64,000 bases of DNA, from positions 1-64,000 of the forward strand of contig JBBSJP010000003.1 of assembly GCA_038257155.1 (NCBI GenBank), written 5' to 3'. The notes below the pieces were generated by a model. The model was not told the DNA's origin and did not search any database. It saw only the letters and a list, made by a program, of their open reading frames with translations. Each line of letters begins with the position of its first letter. The stretch's first letter is position 1. Positions 17,278 to 26,481 of the stretch are shown piece after piece. Both the position numbers and the translations under genes were made by a program. The stretch is from JANJTY01 sp038257155. Lineage in GTDB: Bacteria > Pseudomonadota > Gammaproteobacteria > Xanthomonadales > Xanthomonadaceae.

Positions 17278-20160
17278 TTAGCCCGCGGCACCAAGGCGCC
17301 GCGCCAGCATGTCGCGCAGTGCGCGAACCCGTTCGCTGAACGGCTGACGATTCGGATTGCTGCGTTCAGCACGCTCGAAGCTGGCGCGGGCATCACGCAG
17401 TTTGCCGCGTGCCATCTGCAGCGCAGAGAGCTCGTAGGCCACGGTCGCCAGGGTGCGGTGTCCTCCCGGGTACTCGCTGCCACCGATGGCCAGTGATTCC
17501 TGCAGCAGCGATTCGGCCGTGGCAGGATCCTCTGCGGCCACTGCGCGGGCGCGATCCATCAGCACCTCGATGCGCAATCGCCGCCCGCGTCGCGATTCCA
17601 GCTCGACGTGCCGTTCCACATGATCGAGCAAGTCGAGCGCCGTGCGTGGATCACCGGCTTCATCGATGATGATGGCTGCCAAAGCGTGTCTGGCGCGCAG
17701 GGTCTGGCTGTGCTGCTCACCAAGAATCCCGGCGAGGATTCGTTCCGACTCCTCCAGCCTGCTGCGCGCTTCGCCAAGCTCGCCCTTGGCACGGTGGATG
17801 CGCGCCTGCGCAAACAGCGACAGCGCGTAACCGGTGCTCTGTTTTCCAATGGAGCCGGCAGCAGCCTTGATCGAACGCAGATTGGTCTGCGACGCCTCTT
17901 CGAAGCGTCCCTGTTCGAACAGGGCATTCGACAGATTGGCAAGGGCTACCGCCGATTCCGCGTGCTGCTCGCCAAATTCTGCGATGAGCGCCCGCACCAC
18001 AATACGGAAGCGACGCTCGGCTTCCACATAGTGGCCACGCAGCAGATCAATGGAGGCCAGCGAATTGGCCGTCTCCACGCTGGCTCGCGAATCCTCGCCG
18101 TAGCGTCGCATGGCATCGTCAAACACCGCGCTGAGCAATTGGTGGGCGGCGTCCTGATCACCCATCTCGTCCAGCACGTCGCCGAGCAGCCGGCGCGCAT
18201 GCAGGGTGTCTTCGTGATCGATGCCGAGGCTGTTCGTCAGCAGCTCGCCCGACTCCTGCAAGCTGGCACGTGCCGCCCCGAGCTCACCCCGATTGCGCTG
18301 ATTGGCTCCGAACTGGTGCAGGGTCCGACCCAGAAGGGTGGAAGGCGTCTGCGGAAGCGCCCGCAGCAGGTCGACCGCCTCCTGAAGCTGTATCGCTGCC
18401 GCATCGGACTGATCTGCATAGTCGAGCGCATAGGCAAGCTGCAGCTGCGCCTTGGCCAGTCGCTCGGCATGCCGCGGACCGGCGTGACGCCACATGCCAA
18501 TCGCGATGTTGTGCTGCGCGATGGACTCTTCAAATCGGTTCATTCGCGCATACAGCCCACCGAGGCCACTGTGCGCGTCGGCGCGTTGTTCGCTTGCCGC
18601 TGGCGCAGATTGCAACACACGTTGCCAGCGCTCTTCGGACTCGGCGTAGTGGCCCAAGCGGCCAAGGGTCAGCGCCAGCTGGATCTCCGCATCAAGCCGA
18701 TCCGGGTCGTCGACCGGCCGGTCGTCAAGAGCCGCAACGGTGCGACGCAGGACTGGTTCTGCGCGCGCGTAATCGCCGACGTCGTTCATCAATCGCCCGA
18801 TCAAGCCAGACAGGCGACGCTGCAGGCCATCCTGCCCATCGAGCTCCTGCTCGGCGCGCGCAGCGCCGCGCGCGAGGATGTCGCGCACGCTGGAGTTGAC
18901 GTTGCCTCCGCGATCCGGGCCGGCTTCTTCAAACAGACCGATCAGGAAATCCTGGGTGGCTTCGGCGCGTGCCGCCGCCTGATTGGCGCGTTCGCGTTGA
19001 TCATAGAGAAATACCAGGCCACCCATCAGCAGGATCAGTGAGACAGCCGCCGAAGCCGCGGCCAGCGCGTGCCGGCCCAACCACTTGCCGGCCCGATAAC
19101 GCAGGGTCGGGGCACGCGCGACGATGGGTCGGCCGTCGAGATAGCGTTCCAGATCGGCGGAGAAGGCTTCCACCGAGGAGTAGCGCTGCTCGGCTTCCTT
19201 GCGCAAGGCCTTCAGTACGATGAGTTCCAGATCGCCCGACAGTTCGCGCCGCAGACGACGCTTGTCTATGCCGCGCTCGAAGCGTTCCCGTACCGGATCA
19301 AGCTCGACCCGATCGAGGTTTGGCGCAAGGGTCTGCCCGGGACGGCAGGGTTCCATGGTGAGGATTGCGACTTCCATGTCCTGGCGACCGCTGTGCCCTA
19401 GGTAAGGCGTGCGTCCCGTGAGTATTTCGAACAGGGTGACACCGAGCGCGTAGACATCGGTGGCCACGGTGACCGGCTCGCCACGGATCTGTTCCGGCGC
19501 GGCGTAACGCGGCGTCATGGCACGGTCGCCGAGCTGGGTCACCACCGCCTGGCTGGGACTCTGCAGGATCTTGGCGATGCCGAAATCGAGCAGCTTCACC
19601 ACCCGTTCGGAATTCACCATCACGTTGGATGGCTTCAGGTCACGATGCACGATCAGGCGCTGATGGGCGTGCGCCACGGCGCGCAGTACCTGCAGGAACA
19701 GTCGCACCCGATCGCGCACATCGAGACCGGCGAGATCACAGTAATGCGTGATGGTCTTGCCGTCGACGAACTCCATCGCGAAGAACGGCCGGCCGTCGGC
19801 GCTTACTCCGCCATCGAACAGCCCGGCGATATTGGGATGCTGCAGGCTGGCCAGAATCTGCCGCTCCTGCAGGAAGCGCGCGCGCAATTCGGTGTCGGCC
19901 ATGCCGGCGTGCAGCAGCTTCAGCGCGACCTGCTTGTTGAACTGGCCATCCTGGCGCTCGGCCAGCCACACTGCTCCCATGCCACCGCTGCCGAGCAGGC
20001 GCAGCAGGCGATAGGCACCGATGCGGGTATCCGGCTGGTCGGACGCAAATGTCGCCTCGTCGCCCGTCGAACGGCTAGGCACGGTGGCATCCGGCCCGGC
20101 CGTGGTACGCCCGGTATCCGCAGGAGTGGCGGCGTCGCTGGTCGGTTCCTTGTTCACCAT
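17278..20160 (-). CDS. Membrane-anchored serine/threonine protein kinase with TPR sensor region
   Basis: A Hanks-type kinase of 960 residues. The kinase domain spans about 48-310: Gly loop LGSGGMGAVWLA (55-66), invariant Lys in VALKLLH (81), HRDLKPSN (172-179), DFG in LLDFGIAK (192-194), and YAAPEQIRG. All catalytic residues are present. A helix (AAASAAVSLILLMGGLVFLY, about 390-410) follows, then a long C-terminal array of TPR-type helices to the end. This architecture is common in Lysobacterales and Myxococcota, where targets are mostly unknown. ATG at 20160 is chosen over an upstream frame start lacking a ribosome site. It is convergent with the SpoIID-like gene (18-base gap). Confidence 0.88.
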   Translation of the reverse strand: MVNKEPTSDAATPADTGRTTAGPDATVPSRSTGDEATFASDQPDTRIGAYRLLRLLGSGGMGAVWLAERQDGQFNKQVALKLLHAGMADTELRARFLQERQILASLQHPNIAGLFDGGVSADGRPFFAMEFVDGKTITHYCDLAGLDVRDRVRLFLQVLRAVAHAHQRLIVHRDLKPSNVMVNSERVVKLLDFGIAKILQSPSQAVVTQLGDRAMTPRYAAPEQIRGEPVTVATDVYALGVTLFEILTGRTPYLGHSGRQDMEVAILTMEPCRPGQTLAPNLDRVELDPVRERFERGIDKRRLRRELSGDLELIVLKALRKEAEQRYSSVEAFSADLERYLDGRPIVARAPTLRYRAGKWLGRHALAAASAAVSLILLMGGLVFLYDQRERANQAAARAEATQDFLIGLFEEAGPDRGGNVNSSVRDILARGAARAEQELDGQDGLQRRLSGLIGRLMNDVGDYARAEPVLRRTVAALDDRPVDDPDRLDAEIQLALTLGRLGHYAESEERWQRVLQSAPAASEQRADAHSGLGGLYARMNRFEESIAQHNIAIGMWRHAGPRHAERLAKAQLQLAYALDYADQSDAAAIQLQEAVDLLRALPQTPSTLLGRTLHQFGANQRNRGELGAARASLQESGELLTNSLGIDHEDTLHARRLLGDVLDEMGDQDAAHQLLSAVFDDAMRRYGEDSRASVETANSLASIDLLRGHYVEAERRFRIVVRALIAEFGEQHAESAVALANLSNALFEQGRFEEASQTNLRSIKAAAGSIGKQSTGYALSLFAQARIHRAKGELGEARSRLEESERILAGILGEQHSQTLRARHALAAIIIDEAGDPRTALDLLDHVERHVELESRRGRRLRIEVLMDRARAVAAEDPATAESLLQESLAIGGSEYPGGHRTLATVAYELSALQMARGKLRDARASFERAERSNPNRQPFSERVRALRDMLARRLGAAG

Positions 20161-20277
20161 GGCGATGCGTGATGTCCAATTGAGCGAAGTGTCGCAGATT
20201 TGCACCGCGGCGCGCCGCCTCAACGGCTCTCGATTGGTGCGGCCATGGCCCAGCCGTGCCGTGGCGGGACGAATCCC

Positions 20278-20802
20278 TTACTCGGTCAATTCGAACATGT
20301 CGAAGAAAAGCCGAGGCTCGAGGATCTGCACCTGGGTAAGCGCCTGATGTGCGCGACATCCTTCCGGTGCGTCGCAGTCTTCTATGATGAAGGCGCGCAG
20401 GATCACGGTCCCGCCTTCCGGAGCCATCCACCAGAACGCCAGTTGATCAAGCGGCTTTGGCGTGGCGCTGGTATGGCTGATCGCCCACAGGCCGCACTCG
20501 GCTGGCGCCGGGATGTACTGGAACAGCTCGGTGTCGGCAAGGAACTGGCCCGCGCCACTGAACTGGCCGGCCTTGGCCCACAGCAGCACGCCGCGGGCGC
20601 GCCTCCCCGCTTCCGGATGCACCACCCGGACCTGCAGCGGTCGATCCGCCATGTAGATTCCGCGGGAAACCTTCAGGCTCCAGCCCAGTGGTGCGGGACT
20701 TGCCAGGGTCGGGCTCATTTCCACCAGCGGCAGATTGTGCACTTCACAGATCGGTGCGCCCTGCGAGAAAGCAGCCACCTGCAGCGGCATCAGCAGCAGC
20801 AT
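20278..20802 (-). CDS. Exported Reeler-domain-like protein
   Basis: A protein of about 174 residues (start uncertain; the open frame extends upstream). The hydrophobic MLLLMPLQVAAFSQG looks like a signal peptide and may include upstream basic residues (RRAAARGVARI). The body resembles eukaryotic Reeler domains: ARGVLLWAKAGQFSGAGQF, then CGLWAISHTSATPKPLDQLAFWWMAPEGGTVILRAFIIEDC, with the family pattern of a Cys, a TH-S motif, and a final AP-G-V-RA strand. Reeler-like domains are rare in bacteria. It is divergent from the DUF1800 gene and 117 bases upstream of the kinase in the same direction. The domain call is by eye. Confidence 0.6.
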   Translation of the reverse strand: MLLLMPLQVAAFSQGAPICEVHNLPLVEMSPTLASPAPLGWSLKVSRGIYMADRPLQVRVVHPEAGRRARGVLLWAKAGQFSGAGQFLADTELFQYIPAPAECGLWAISHTSATPKPLDQLAFWWMAPEGGTVILRAFIIEDCDAPEGCRAHQALTQVQILEPRLFFDMFELTE

Positions 20803-21109
20803 GATTCGCGCGACCCCGCGCGCTGCGGCGCGTCGAATGGCTTGGCTAACCTGCGACTGCTGCGTGAAAAAATCGATGGGCCGGTGTGACACAGATCGGT
20901 TGCCGGGCGCCGGACGGCGGGCAAAGCATGCTTGCACAGTCCGGCGGCCGTCTCCAGCGATTCGGAGGCAGCGCCGCTGGTCGGCCCTGGGCGACGTCGG
21001 TCGCAAACGCCTGTAAATAATTGTTTCGTCGTCTTGTTCGAAGCCCAGTCTCTGGTAACTTCGCCGGTGGGGAAGCTGTGGGACAACGTGGTTGCGGGAG
21101 CTTCACACC

Positions 21110-22960
21110 ATGAACAGGTCACTGTGCCGCGGGCGTCGCCTCGGATTGATCGCCTGTGCCGCCCTGCTTGGCGCGATGTGCGCGTCCGGGGCAACCGCCG
21201 GAACTCACATCTTTGGCGCCGGCTTTCACGAGCATGCCGAGGGGCCGCACAGCAAGGCGGAGGCGGCGCGCTTCCTGACCCAGGCGACCTTTGGACCCAG
21301 CATCGAAGAAATCGATCGCCTGATGGGCATGGGCTACAACGCCTGGCTTGACGAGCAGCTCGCCATGCCGGCGTCGCACCAGCTGCCCTATCTCGATGGC
21401 CTGATCAACAGCTATCTCAACGCTGGTCAGGAAGTGGAAGTGTGGCAGGACGCGCGTCAGGAGATCTGGTGGCGCAACGTGCTGTACGGCCCTGATCAAC
21501 TTCGCCAGCGCGTGGCCTTCGCCCTGTCGCAGATCCTGGTGATCTCGGACCAGAATGGTGCACTCGAGGGCCTGCCCACCGCGCTGGCGCACTACTACGA
21601 CATGCTCAGCAGCCAGGCCTTCGGCAATTATCGGCAGTTGCTTGGCGACGTCACCCTGCATCCCTCGATGGGCAACTACCTGTCGATGTTTCGCAACCGC
21701 AAGCCTGACGAAGAACTCAACATCCGGCCGGATGAAAATTACGCGCGCGAAATCATGCAGCTGTTCTCAGTCGGACTGGTGCGCCTCAATCCCGATGGCA
21801 GCGTGTTGGATGGCGACACAGGCACGGCGGGCGTGCAGCCGCTGGCGGCCTACGACCAGGACACCATTCGCGGTTTTGCCCACGTGTTCACTGGCTGGAA
21901 TTTCTCGACCTGCGAGCCACCGGAAACATCGGGGGACGGATTCACCTGGTGGCATTGGGAGTACTGTCCCTCCGGGCCGGAAACGACCGAATGGCAGCTG
22001 AGGCCAGGCTGGCGAACCCCGATGATGCCGTGGGGGGAAGGTTCTGCACTGGGTGAGCTTTACCACGCCAACGAGGGCAGCAAGCAGCTGCTCGACTACC
22101 CCGGTGTGACGCTGGCGGGCGGGGTGCTGCCGGCTGGCGGCAACGCGCGCAGCAACATGAACGCGGCACTGGACAACATCTTCAGGCATCCCAACGTCGG
22201 GCCTTTCATTGGCCGACTGCTGATCCAGCGACTGACTACCAGCAATCCGTCACCAGCCTATCTGGGGAGAGTCGCTGCCGTTTTCGCCAACAATGGCGCA
22301 GGCGTGCGCGGCGACCTGCGCGCCGTGGTGCGCGCGATTCTGATGGATCCCGAAGCGCGTGATCCGACCCAGCGCCCGCCGGAGTTTGGCAAGCTGCGCG
22401 AGCCCTTGCTGCGCATGACCCAGATGTGGCGTGCGCTGGAGGCAGTTTCCGACTCCGGGCGGGTCGGCGAGGGATGGCCGGAGTATTACGCCGCGCAGGC
22501 CGTGCAGCGCTCGCCCACGGTGTTCAATTTCTACCTGCCCAATTACCAACTGCCCGGCGAAGTCGCGACGCTTGGCCTCTACTCGCCGGAATTCCAGATC
22601 ACCACCGATACCTATCTCACGCGCATGAGCAACACCCTGCGCGACTTTACCAGTTGGGCCTGGCGCGATAATCCAGGCCTGGACACGAGCCAGTGGGATC
22701 CGCCGCAGGTCGAACTGGTTCCCTATTTCGCCATGGTCGACGACATCGACGCGGTGCTGGATCGCTTCGACCTGTTGTTCCTGGCGCGCGGCATGTCGAT
22801 GCCGATGTTCAACACCCTGCGCGATCATCTGGAGGACATCGATATCGAGCAACAGGGCTGGGACACCAGTGGCCAGTACGCCGCCAGTCAGCGACGCGAG
22901 CGCATCCACGATGCCTTGTGGCTGATCCTGACCTCCCCTGAATACGTCGTGGAGCGCTGA
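21110..22960 (+). CDS. DUF1800 domain protein (exported)
   Basis: Member of the DUF1800 family, large exported proteins of unknown function almost always paired with DUF1501. The 616-residue product has a signal peptide (RRLGLIACAALLGAMCASGATA), then family hallmarks: AARFLTQATFGPSIEEIDRLMGMGYNAWLDEQLA, RQRVAFALSQILVIS, NEEL-type DEELNIRPDENYAREIMQLFSVGL, and GGVLPAGG. The end has LFLARGMSMPMFNTLRDHLE and ALWLILTSPEYVVER, the usual C-terminus. ATG at 21110 is preceded by GGGAG. The DUF1501 gene follows after one base, so they are translationally linked. Confidence 0.92.
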   Translation: MNRSLCRGRRLGLIACAALLGAMCASGATAGTHIFGAGFHEHAEGPHSKAEAARFLTQATFGPSIEEIDRLMGMGYNAWLDEQLAMPASHQLPYLDGLINSYLNAGQEVEVWQDARQEIWWRNVLYGPDQLRQRVAFALSQILVISDQNGALEGLPTALAHYYDMLSSQAFGNYRQLLGDVTLHPSMGNYLSMFRNRKPDEELNIRPDENYAREIMQLFSVGLVRLNPDGSVLDGDTGTAGVQPLAAYDQDTIRGFAHVFTGWNFSTCEPPETSGDGFTWWHWEYCPSGPETTEWQLRPGWRTPMMPWGEGSALGELYHANEGSKQLLDYPGVTLAGGVLPAGGNARSNMNAALDNIFRHPNVGPFIGRLLIQRLTTSNPSPAYLGRVAAVFANNGAGVRGDLRAVVRAILMDPEARDPTQRPPEFGKLREPLLRMTQMWRALEAVSDSGRVGEGWPEYYAAQAVQRSPTVFNFYLPNYQLPGEVATLGLYSPEFQITTDTYLTRMSNTLRDFTSWAWRDNPGLDTSQWDPPQVELVPYFAMVDDIDAVLDRFDLLFLARGMSMPMFNTLRDHLEDIDIEQQGWDTSGQYAASQRRERIHDALWLILTSPEYVVER

Positions 22961-22961
22961 C

Positions 22962-24461
22962 ATGAACGCCATGCGTCGTCGTGACTTCATCCGCCGCTGC
23001 CTGTGCGCCACTGCCGGCAGCGCGGCCTTCGGATCGCTTTTGGGCAAACTCGAGCTGGCTCACGCCGCCACTGCCGGACAGCGCACCCTGCTGCGCGGCG
23101 CCGGCGCCAGCCAGTACCGTGCCCTGGTCTGCCTCTATCTTTACGGTGGCAACGACTGCTTCAACATGGTCGTGCCACGCGACGCCGGCTACAGCGTTTA
23201 CCAGGCCACGCGCACCAATCTGGCCGTACCGCAGGGCCAACTGCTGCCGATCAATCCAATAGCGGGGCCACTGAACGGTGGCCAGTACGGTCTGCACCCG
23301 ATGATGACCGGCACCCAGAGTCTCTTCAATGCCGGCCGAGCCGCGATCATCGGCAATGTCGGCCCACTGGTTCGCCCGGTCGACAAGACCAGCTACCAGC
23401 AGCCAGGGACCTTGCTTCCGTCGCAGTTGTTTTCGCACTCGGATCAGACGGTGCTGTGGCAGACACCGCGTGCGGACACCTCGGCGCGCACGGGTTGGGG
23501 TGGACGCCTGGCCGACATCTTCAATGCAGACAACAACAACCCGGTGCTGTCGATGAACGTCTCGCTGTCCGGCGAAAACGTGTTCCAGGCTGGTCTCGAC
23601 GTGTCGCCCTACTTCATGTCGACCAACGGGGTGGAACAGATCCATGCTGCCAACACCGGTGCAGCCGCCTGCGCCGACGGCGGACTGGGCTGGAATCGCC
23701 GCCGCTGCCTGAGTTTCAATTCGCTGATGAACCAGGATCATGAACACGTCCTGCAACGTGCCTATGCGCAAAAGATGCGCGCCACGCTGGCGGCCTCGGC
23801 CGAGTTGGAAGCTGCGCTCGACGCCTTCCCGGAAACCAATCCGGCATTCGCGCCGTTCTGGACCGAGAACGGTCTGCCCTGGAATCCGGACAACCTGGCC
23901 GATTTGCCGGATCTGGCCGCGCAGCTATTGATGATTGCGCGCGTCATCCAGGCGCGCGATGCGCTGGGAATGTACCGCCAGCTGTTCTTCGCCGGCCTGG
24001 GCGGATTCGACACACATGACCGCCAGCTCGAAGACCACCCGGCCCTGCTGCGCGACTTGTCGCAGTCGGTCAAGGCCTTCTACGACGTGCTCGACAGCTT
24101 CGCCCTGTCCAGCCAGGTGACCACCTTCACCGCGTCTGAGTTCGGCCGCACCCTGACCAACAACGGCAACGGCACCGATCACGGCTGGGGCGGCCACCAT
24201 CTGGTGTTTGGTGGCGCAGTCAACGGCAATCAAATCTACGGCCGCATGCCCAACCTGAGCGCCGACGAGAGCAACCCGGACAACGCCGGCTGGGGCCAGA
24301 TCATTCCGACCCTGTCGGTCGACCAGTACGCTGCCACATTGGCCACCTGGTTTGGCCTGAGTGCGATCGACCGGGCCGACATCTTTCCCAACCTGCAGTA
24401 CATGGAAGGCTCGCTGCTGTCTTTGCCAGGGCCCGATCTTGGCTTCATGGCCCCCGCGTAA
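22962..24461 (+). CDS. DUF1501 domain protein with Tat signal
   Basis: DUF1501 proteins have a sulfatase/alkaline-phosphatase-like fold and are exported folded. The 499-residue product begins MRRRDFIRRCLCATAGSAAFG, a twin-arginine signal, then LVCLYLYGGNDCFNMVVPRD, ALVNxG-type AAIIGNVGPLVRP, the HSDQTVLWQT segment, GLGGFDTHDRQLEDHPALL, and the C-terminal ASEFGRTLTNNGNGTDHGWGGHHLVFGGAV, the characteristic metal-site-like motif. It pairs with the DUF1800 gene directly upstream. The family has no established activity; the pairing suggests a shared extracytoplasmic complex. Confidence 0.93.
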   Translation: MNAMRRRDFIRRCLCATAGSAAFGSLLGKLELAHAATAGQRTLLRGAGASQYRALVCLYLYGGNDCFNMVVPRDAGYSVYQATRTNLAVPQGQLLPINPIAGPLNGGQYGLHPMMTGTQSLFNAGRAAIIGNVGPLVRPVDKTSYQQPGTLLPSQLFSHSDQTVLWQTPRADTSARTGWGGRLADIFNADNNNPVLSMNVSLSGENVFQAGLDVSPYFMSTNGVEQIHAANTGAAACADGGLGWNRRRCLSFNSLMNQDHEHVLQRAYAQKMRATLAASAELEAALDAFPETNPAFAPFWTENGLPWNPDNLADLPDLAAQLLMIARVIQARDALGMYRQLFFAGLGGFDTHDRQLEDHPALLRDLSQSVKAFYDVLDSFALSSQVTTFTASEFGRTLTNNGNGTDHGWGGHHLVFGGAVNGNQIYGRMPNLSADESNPDNAGWGQIIPTLSVDQYAATLATWFGLSAIDRADIFPNLQYMEGSLLSLPGPDLGFMAPA

Positions 24462-24473
24462 GCGCAGCGCCGA

Positions 24474-25514
24474 TCAGGCCGACAGCACGCGGTTGCGGCC
24501 CTTGGCCTTGGCCTTGTAGAGCGCCTGATCGGCAGACTTCAGCACCTCGGCGGCACTGCGGCGTTGCGGCCCACGTTCCGCACATCCGCCGCTGACTGTC
24601 ACCGACACCTTCGCGCGGCGTGCCTTGCCGCGCGTTGCAGACTTGCCGGGCTTGGGCGGCAGGTCGATCTGGCAGGCCTCGATCGCGGCGCGCGCGGCAT
24701 CCAGTCGCTGCTGCGCGTCGGTTGCGTCTTGCCCAGCATAGGTCACGCAGAACTCCTCGCCGCCGTAGCGAAAGGCGCGCCCGCCGGCATGTTTCGCCAA
24801 GAGGCGCGCGACCTCCCGCAGCACCCGGTCGCCGGCCTCATGCCCATGGGTGTCGTTGAAGGCCTTGAAGTGATCGATGTCGACCATCGCCAAGGCAAAG
24901 CCACCCGACAGGCGCGACAGGGTTTCATCCAACGCGCGGCGATTCGGCAGGCCGCTGAGGGTGTCGAGAAAGGCCATGCGGTAGCCGGTGTAGGCGATGC
25001 CGAGCAGGGCCAGGCCGGCGGCGGCAAGAAACCAGGCGACCAGGCTATCGGGCTGCAGGCATCCGGCGGCAGCAAGCGCAAGGCAGGCGCCCACGGCGGA
25101 TTCTGAGGGCTGCCTCCTCCATACACCGCGTGTTAGGCAGATGCTCGCGGCCAGCATCGTCAGTGCTGCCGCCGCTGCGTCCATTCCAAGGCCGGGCAAC
25201 GAGGCCGATTGAAGTGCGGAAGCCAGCACATGCGCCGGCGCCGCGAGGGAAACGGCCAACGCGGCGCCCAGCAACAGCAGGAACAGCGCATGGCGACGCG
25301 AAAGCAGGCGCGGCTCGGGCAGCAGGGCAGAAAACAGCAGCAGCCAGGGGCCAAATCGCAACGCGGCCTGCTCCAGCCGGACCTCGTCCATGCCGATGCC
25401 GGCCAGCATCAGCCACAGCACCAGCAACAGCTGCGCGGGACGGTGGCGATGGAAACCGAGCGCCAGCGCGAATGCACAGCCGAACAGCAGGTGCGCAGCC
25501 AGCAGCAGGGTCAT
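24474..25514 (-). CDS. Membrane-bound diguanylate cyclase (GGDEF)
   Basis: Predicted to make the second messenger c-di-GMP. The 346-residue protein has an N-terminal half of about six hydrophobic helices (AHLLFGCAFALALGF; LLLVLWLMLAGIGM; ALFLLLLGAALAVSLAA and others) and a C-terminal GGDEF domain from DTLSGLPNRRALDETL (about 185) through MVDIDHFKAFNDTHGHEAGDRVL, with an active-site RYGGEEF, to ADQALYKAKAKGRNRV. A short Lys/Arg-rich insertion (KPGKSATRGKARRAK) sits after the active-site loop. No RxxD inhibitory site is obvious. It converges with DUF1501 (12-base gap) and lies 34 bases downstream of gspK. Confidence 0.9.
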   Translation of the reverse strand: MTLLLAAHLLFGCAFALALGFHRHRPAQLLLVLWLMLAGIGMDEVRLEQAALRFGPWLLLFSALLPEPRLLSRRHALFLLLLGAALAVSLAAPAHVLASALQSASLPGLGMDAAAAALTMLAASICLTRGVWRRQPSESAVGACLALAAAGCLQPDSLVAWFLAAAGLALLGIAYTGYRMAFLDTLSGLPNRRALDETLSRLSGGFALAMVDIDHFKAFNDTHGHEAGDRVLREVARLLAKHAGGRAFRYGGEEFCVTYAGQDATDAQQRLDAARAAIEACQIDLPPKPGKSATRGKARRAKVSVTVSGGCAERGPQRRSAAEVLKSADQALYKAKAKGRNRVLSA

Positions 25515-25548
25515 GGTCGCCAGTTCCCGAGCAAGACAGGCGCTACGA

Positions 25549-26481
25549 TCATCGCCGCCATATGACGCGCGCCCCCTGCGGCAATCGTTGCAGCAGGCTG
25601 GTGTAGCGGAAGGGGAGGCCGTCGGCTTCGATTTCTGCTTCGGCCAGGACGTAGACCGTGCGGGTGCTCAGTCCGGCCTGCTGCAGGGGCGGTAGTTCCA
25701 GGCGGCGGAACTCCGCGGCGACCGCTTCGGGCGAGTCATAGCGCGCCTGGCCTTCGCGCGACAGGCGACGCGCTTCGCCCTGGCCGATGGCATCGTCCAT
25801 CGCCATCCAGATTTCCGGCGGCGCGCTGTTGAGATTGATCGCATGGTCGGACGGCAGCGCGCAGACGAAGGGCGCCAAGCGCTGAAACGTCGCGGAATCG
25901 ATGCCAGGAAGGGCTCGCAGTTCGCTGACATCGACGAAGGCCTGGTTGCCCGCGCGTCCGGGCGGCAGCGATTGCAGCAGTTGCACATCCTCAGCGCCAC
26001 CATTGCGGGCCTGACTATCGGCGTCGATCCAGTCGGCCGCCTTGGCGGCGATGGCGACGTCCAGACCCAGCACGCGCAACAGCCTTTCGAAGCGTGCCAT
26101 GGCCAGGGCATTGTCCTGCCCCGCGACATGCAGTGCATTCAGATTGAAGCAACCGCCGAGGTCGATCAGGCGCCCGCCAATTCGCGCTCCAGGCACGTCG
26201 ATGGGTGGCATCGCCTGACGCCAGGCCGAGCCGGGATGATCGACACCGCCGCTGGCCTGCGCATCGCGGCGCAGGATGTCGCTGGCCCAGGCTTCCAGGC
26301 CAAGCAGCAGCTGCCAGCTCTGCTCCGCGCGCCATTGGGTCTGCGCGCGCCCGCGCGCCAGCTCGCCGCGATCGAGCAGGCTGGCGACCAGGATCAGTGC
26401 CAGCGCGACGGCGAGGATCGCCAGCAGCAGCGCCACACCACGCTGTCGCTGCGGCAAGGCTGGCATCTGGCGTCGACTCAT
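25549..26481 (-). CDS. gspK: Type II secretion minor pseudopilin GspK
   Basis: GspK caps the tip of the pseudopilus. The 310-residue protein has a prepilin-like N-terminus (QRQRGVALLLAILAVALALILVASLL; cleavage after the Gly, with the Glu-5 position absent as is usual in GspK) and the GspK body: WRAEQSWQLLLGLEAWA, LIDLGGCFNLNAL, KAADWIDAD, FVDVSELRALPGID and INLNSAPPEIWMAM with the helix-hairpin-like NLNSA. It overlaps gspJ by 4 bases and ends the gspG-H-I-J-K run. gspL, the usual next gene, lies 11.8 kb downstream. Confidence 0.93.
   Translation of the reverse strand: MSRRQMPALPQRQRGVALLLAILAVALALILVASLLDRGELARGRAQTQWRAEQSWQLLLGLEAWASDILRRDAQASGGVDHPGSAWRQAMPPIDVPGARIGGRLIDLGGCFNLNALHVAGQDNALAMARFERLLRVLGLDVAIAAKAADWIDADSQARNGGAEDVQLLQSLPPGRAGNQAFVDVSELRALPGIDSATFQRLAPFVCALPSDHAINLNSAPPEIWMAMDDAIGQGEARRLSREGQARYDSPEAVAAEFRRLELPPLQQAGLSTRTVYVLAEAEIEADGLPFRYTSLLQRLPQGARVIWRR

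Noticed and set aside
13882..25514. Recently acquired genomic island
   Set aside because: No integrase, tRNA target or flanking direct repeats were seen, and the genes look like native lysobacterial ones; insertion or rearrangement is possible but an island cannot be supported.
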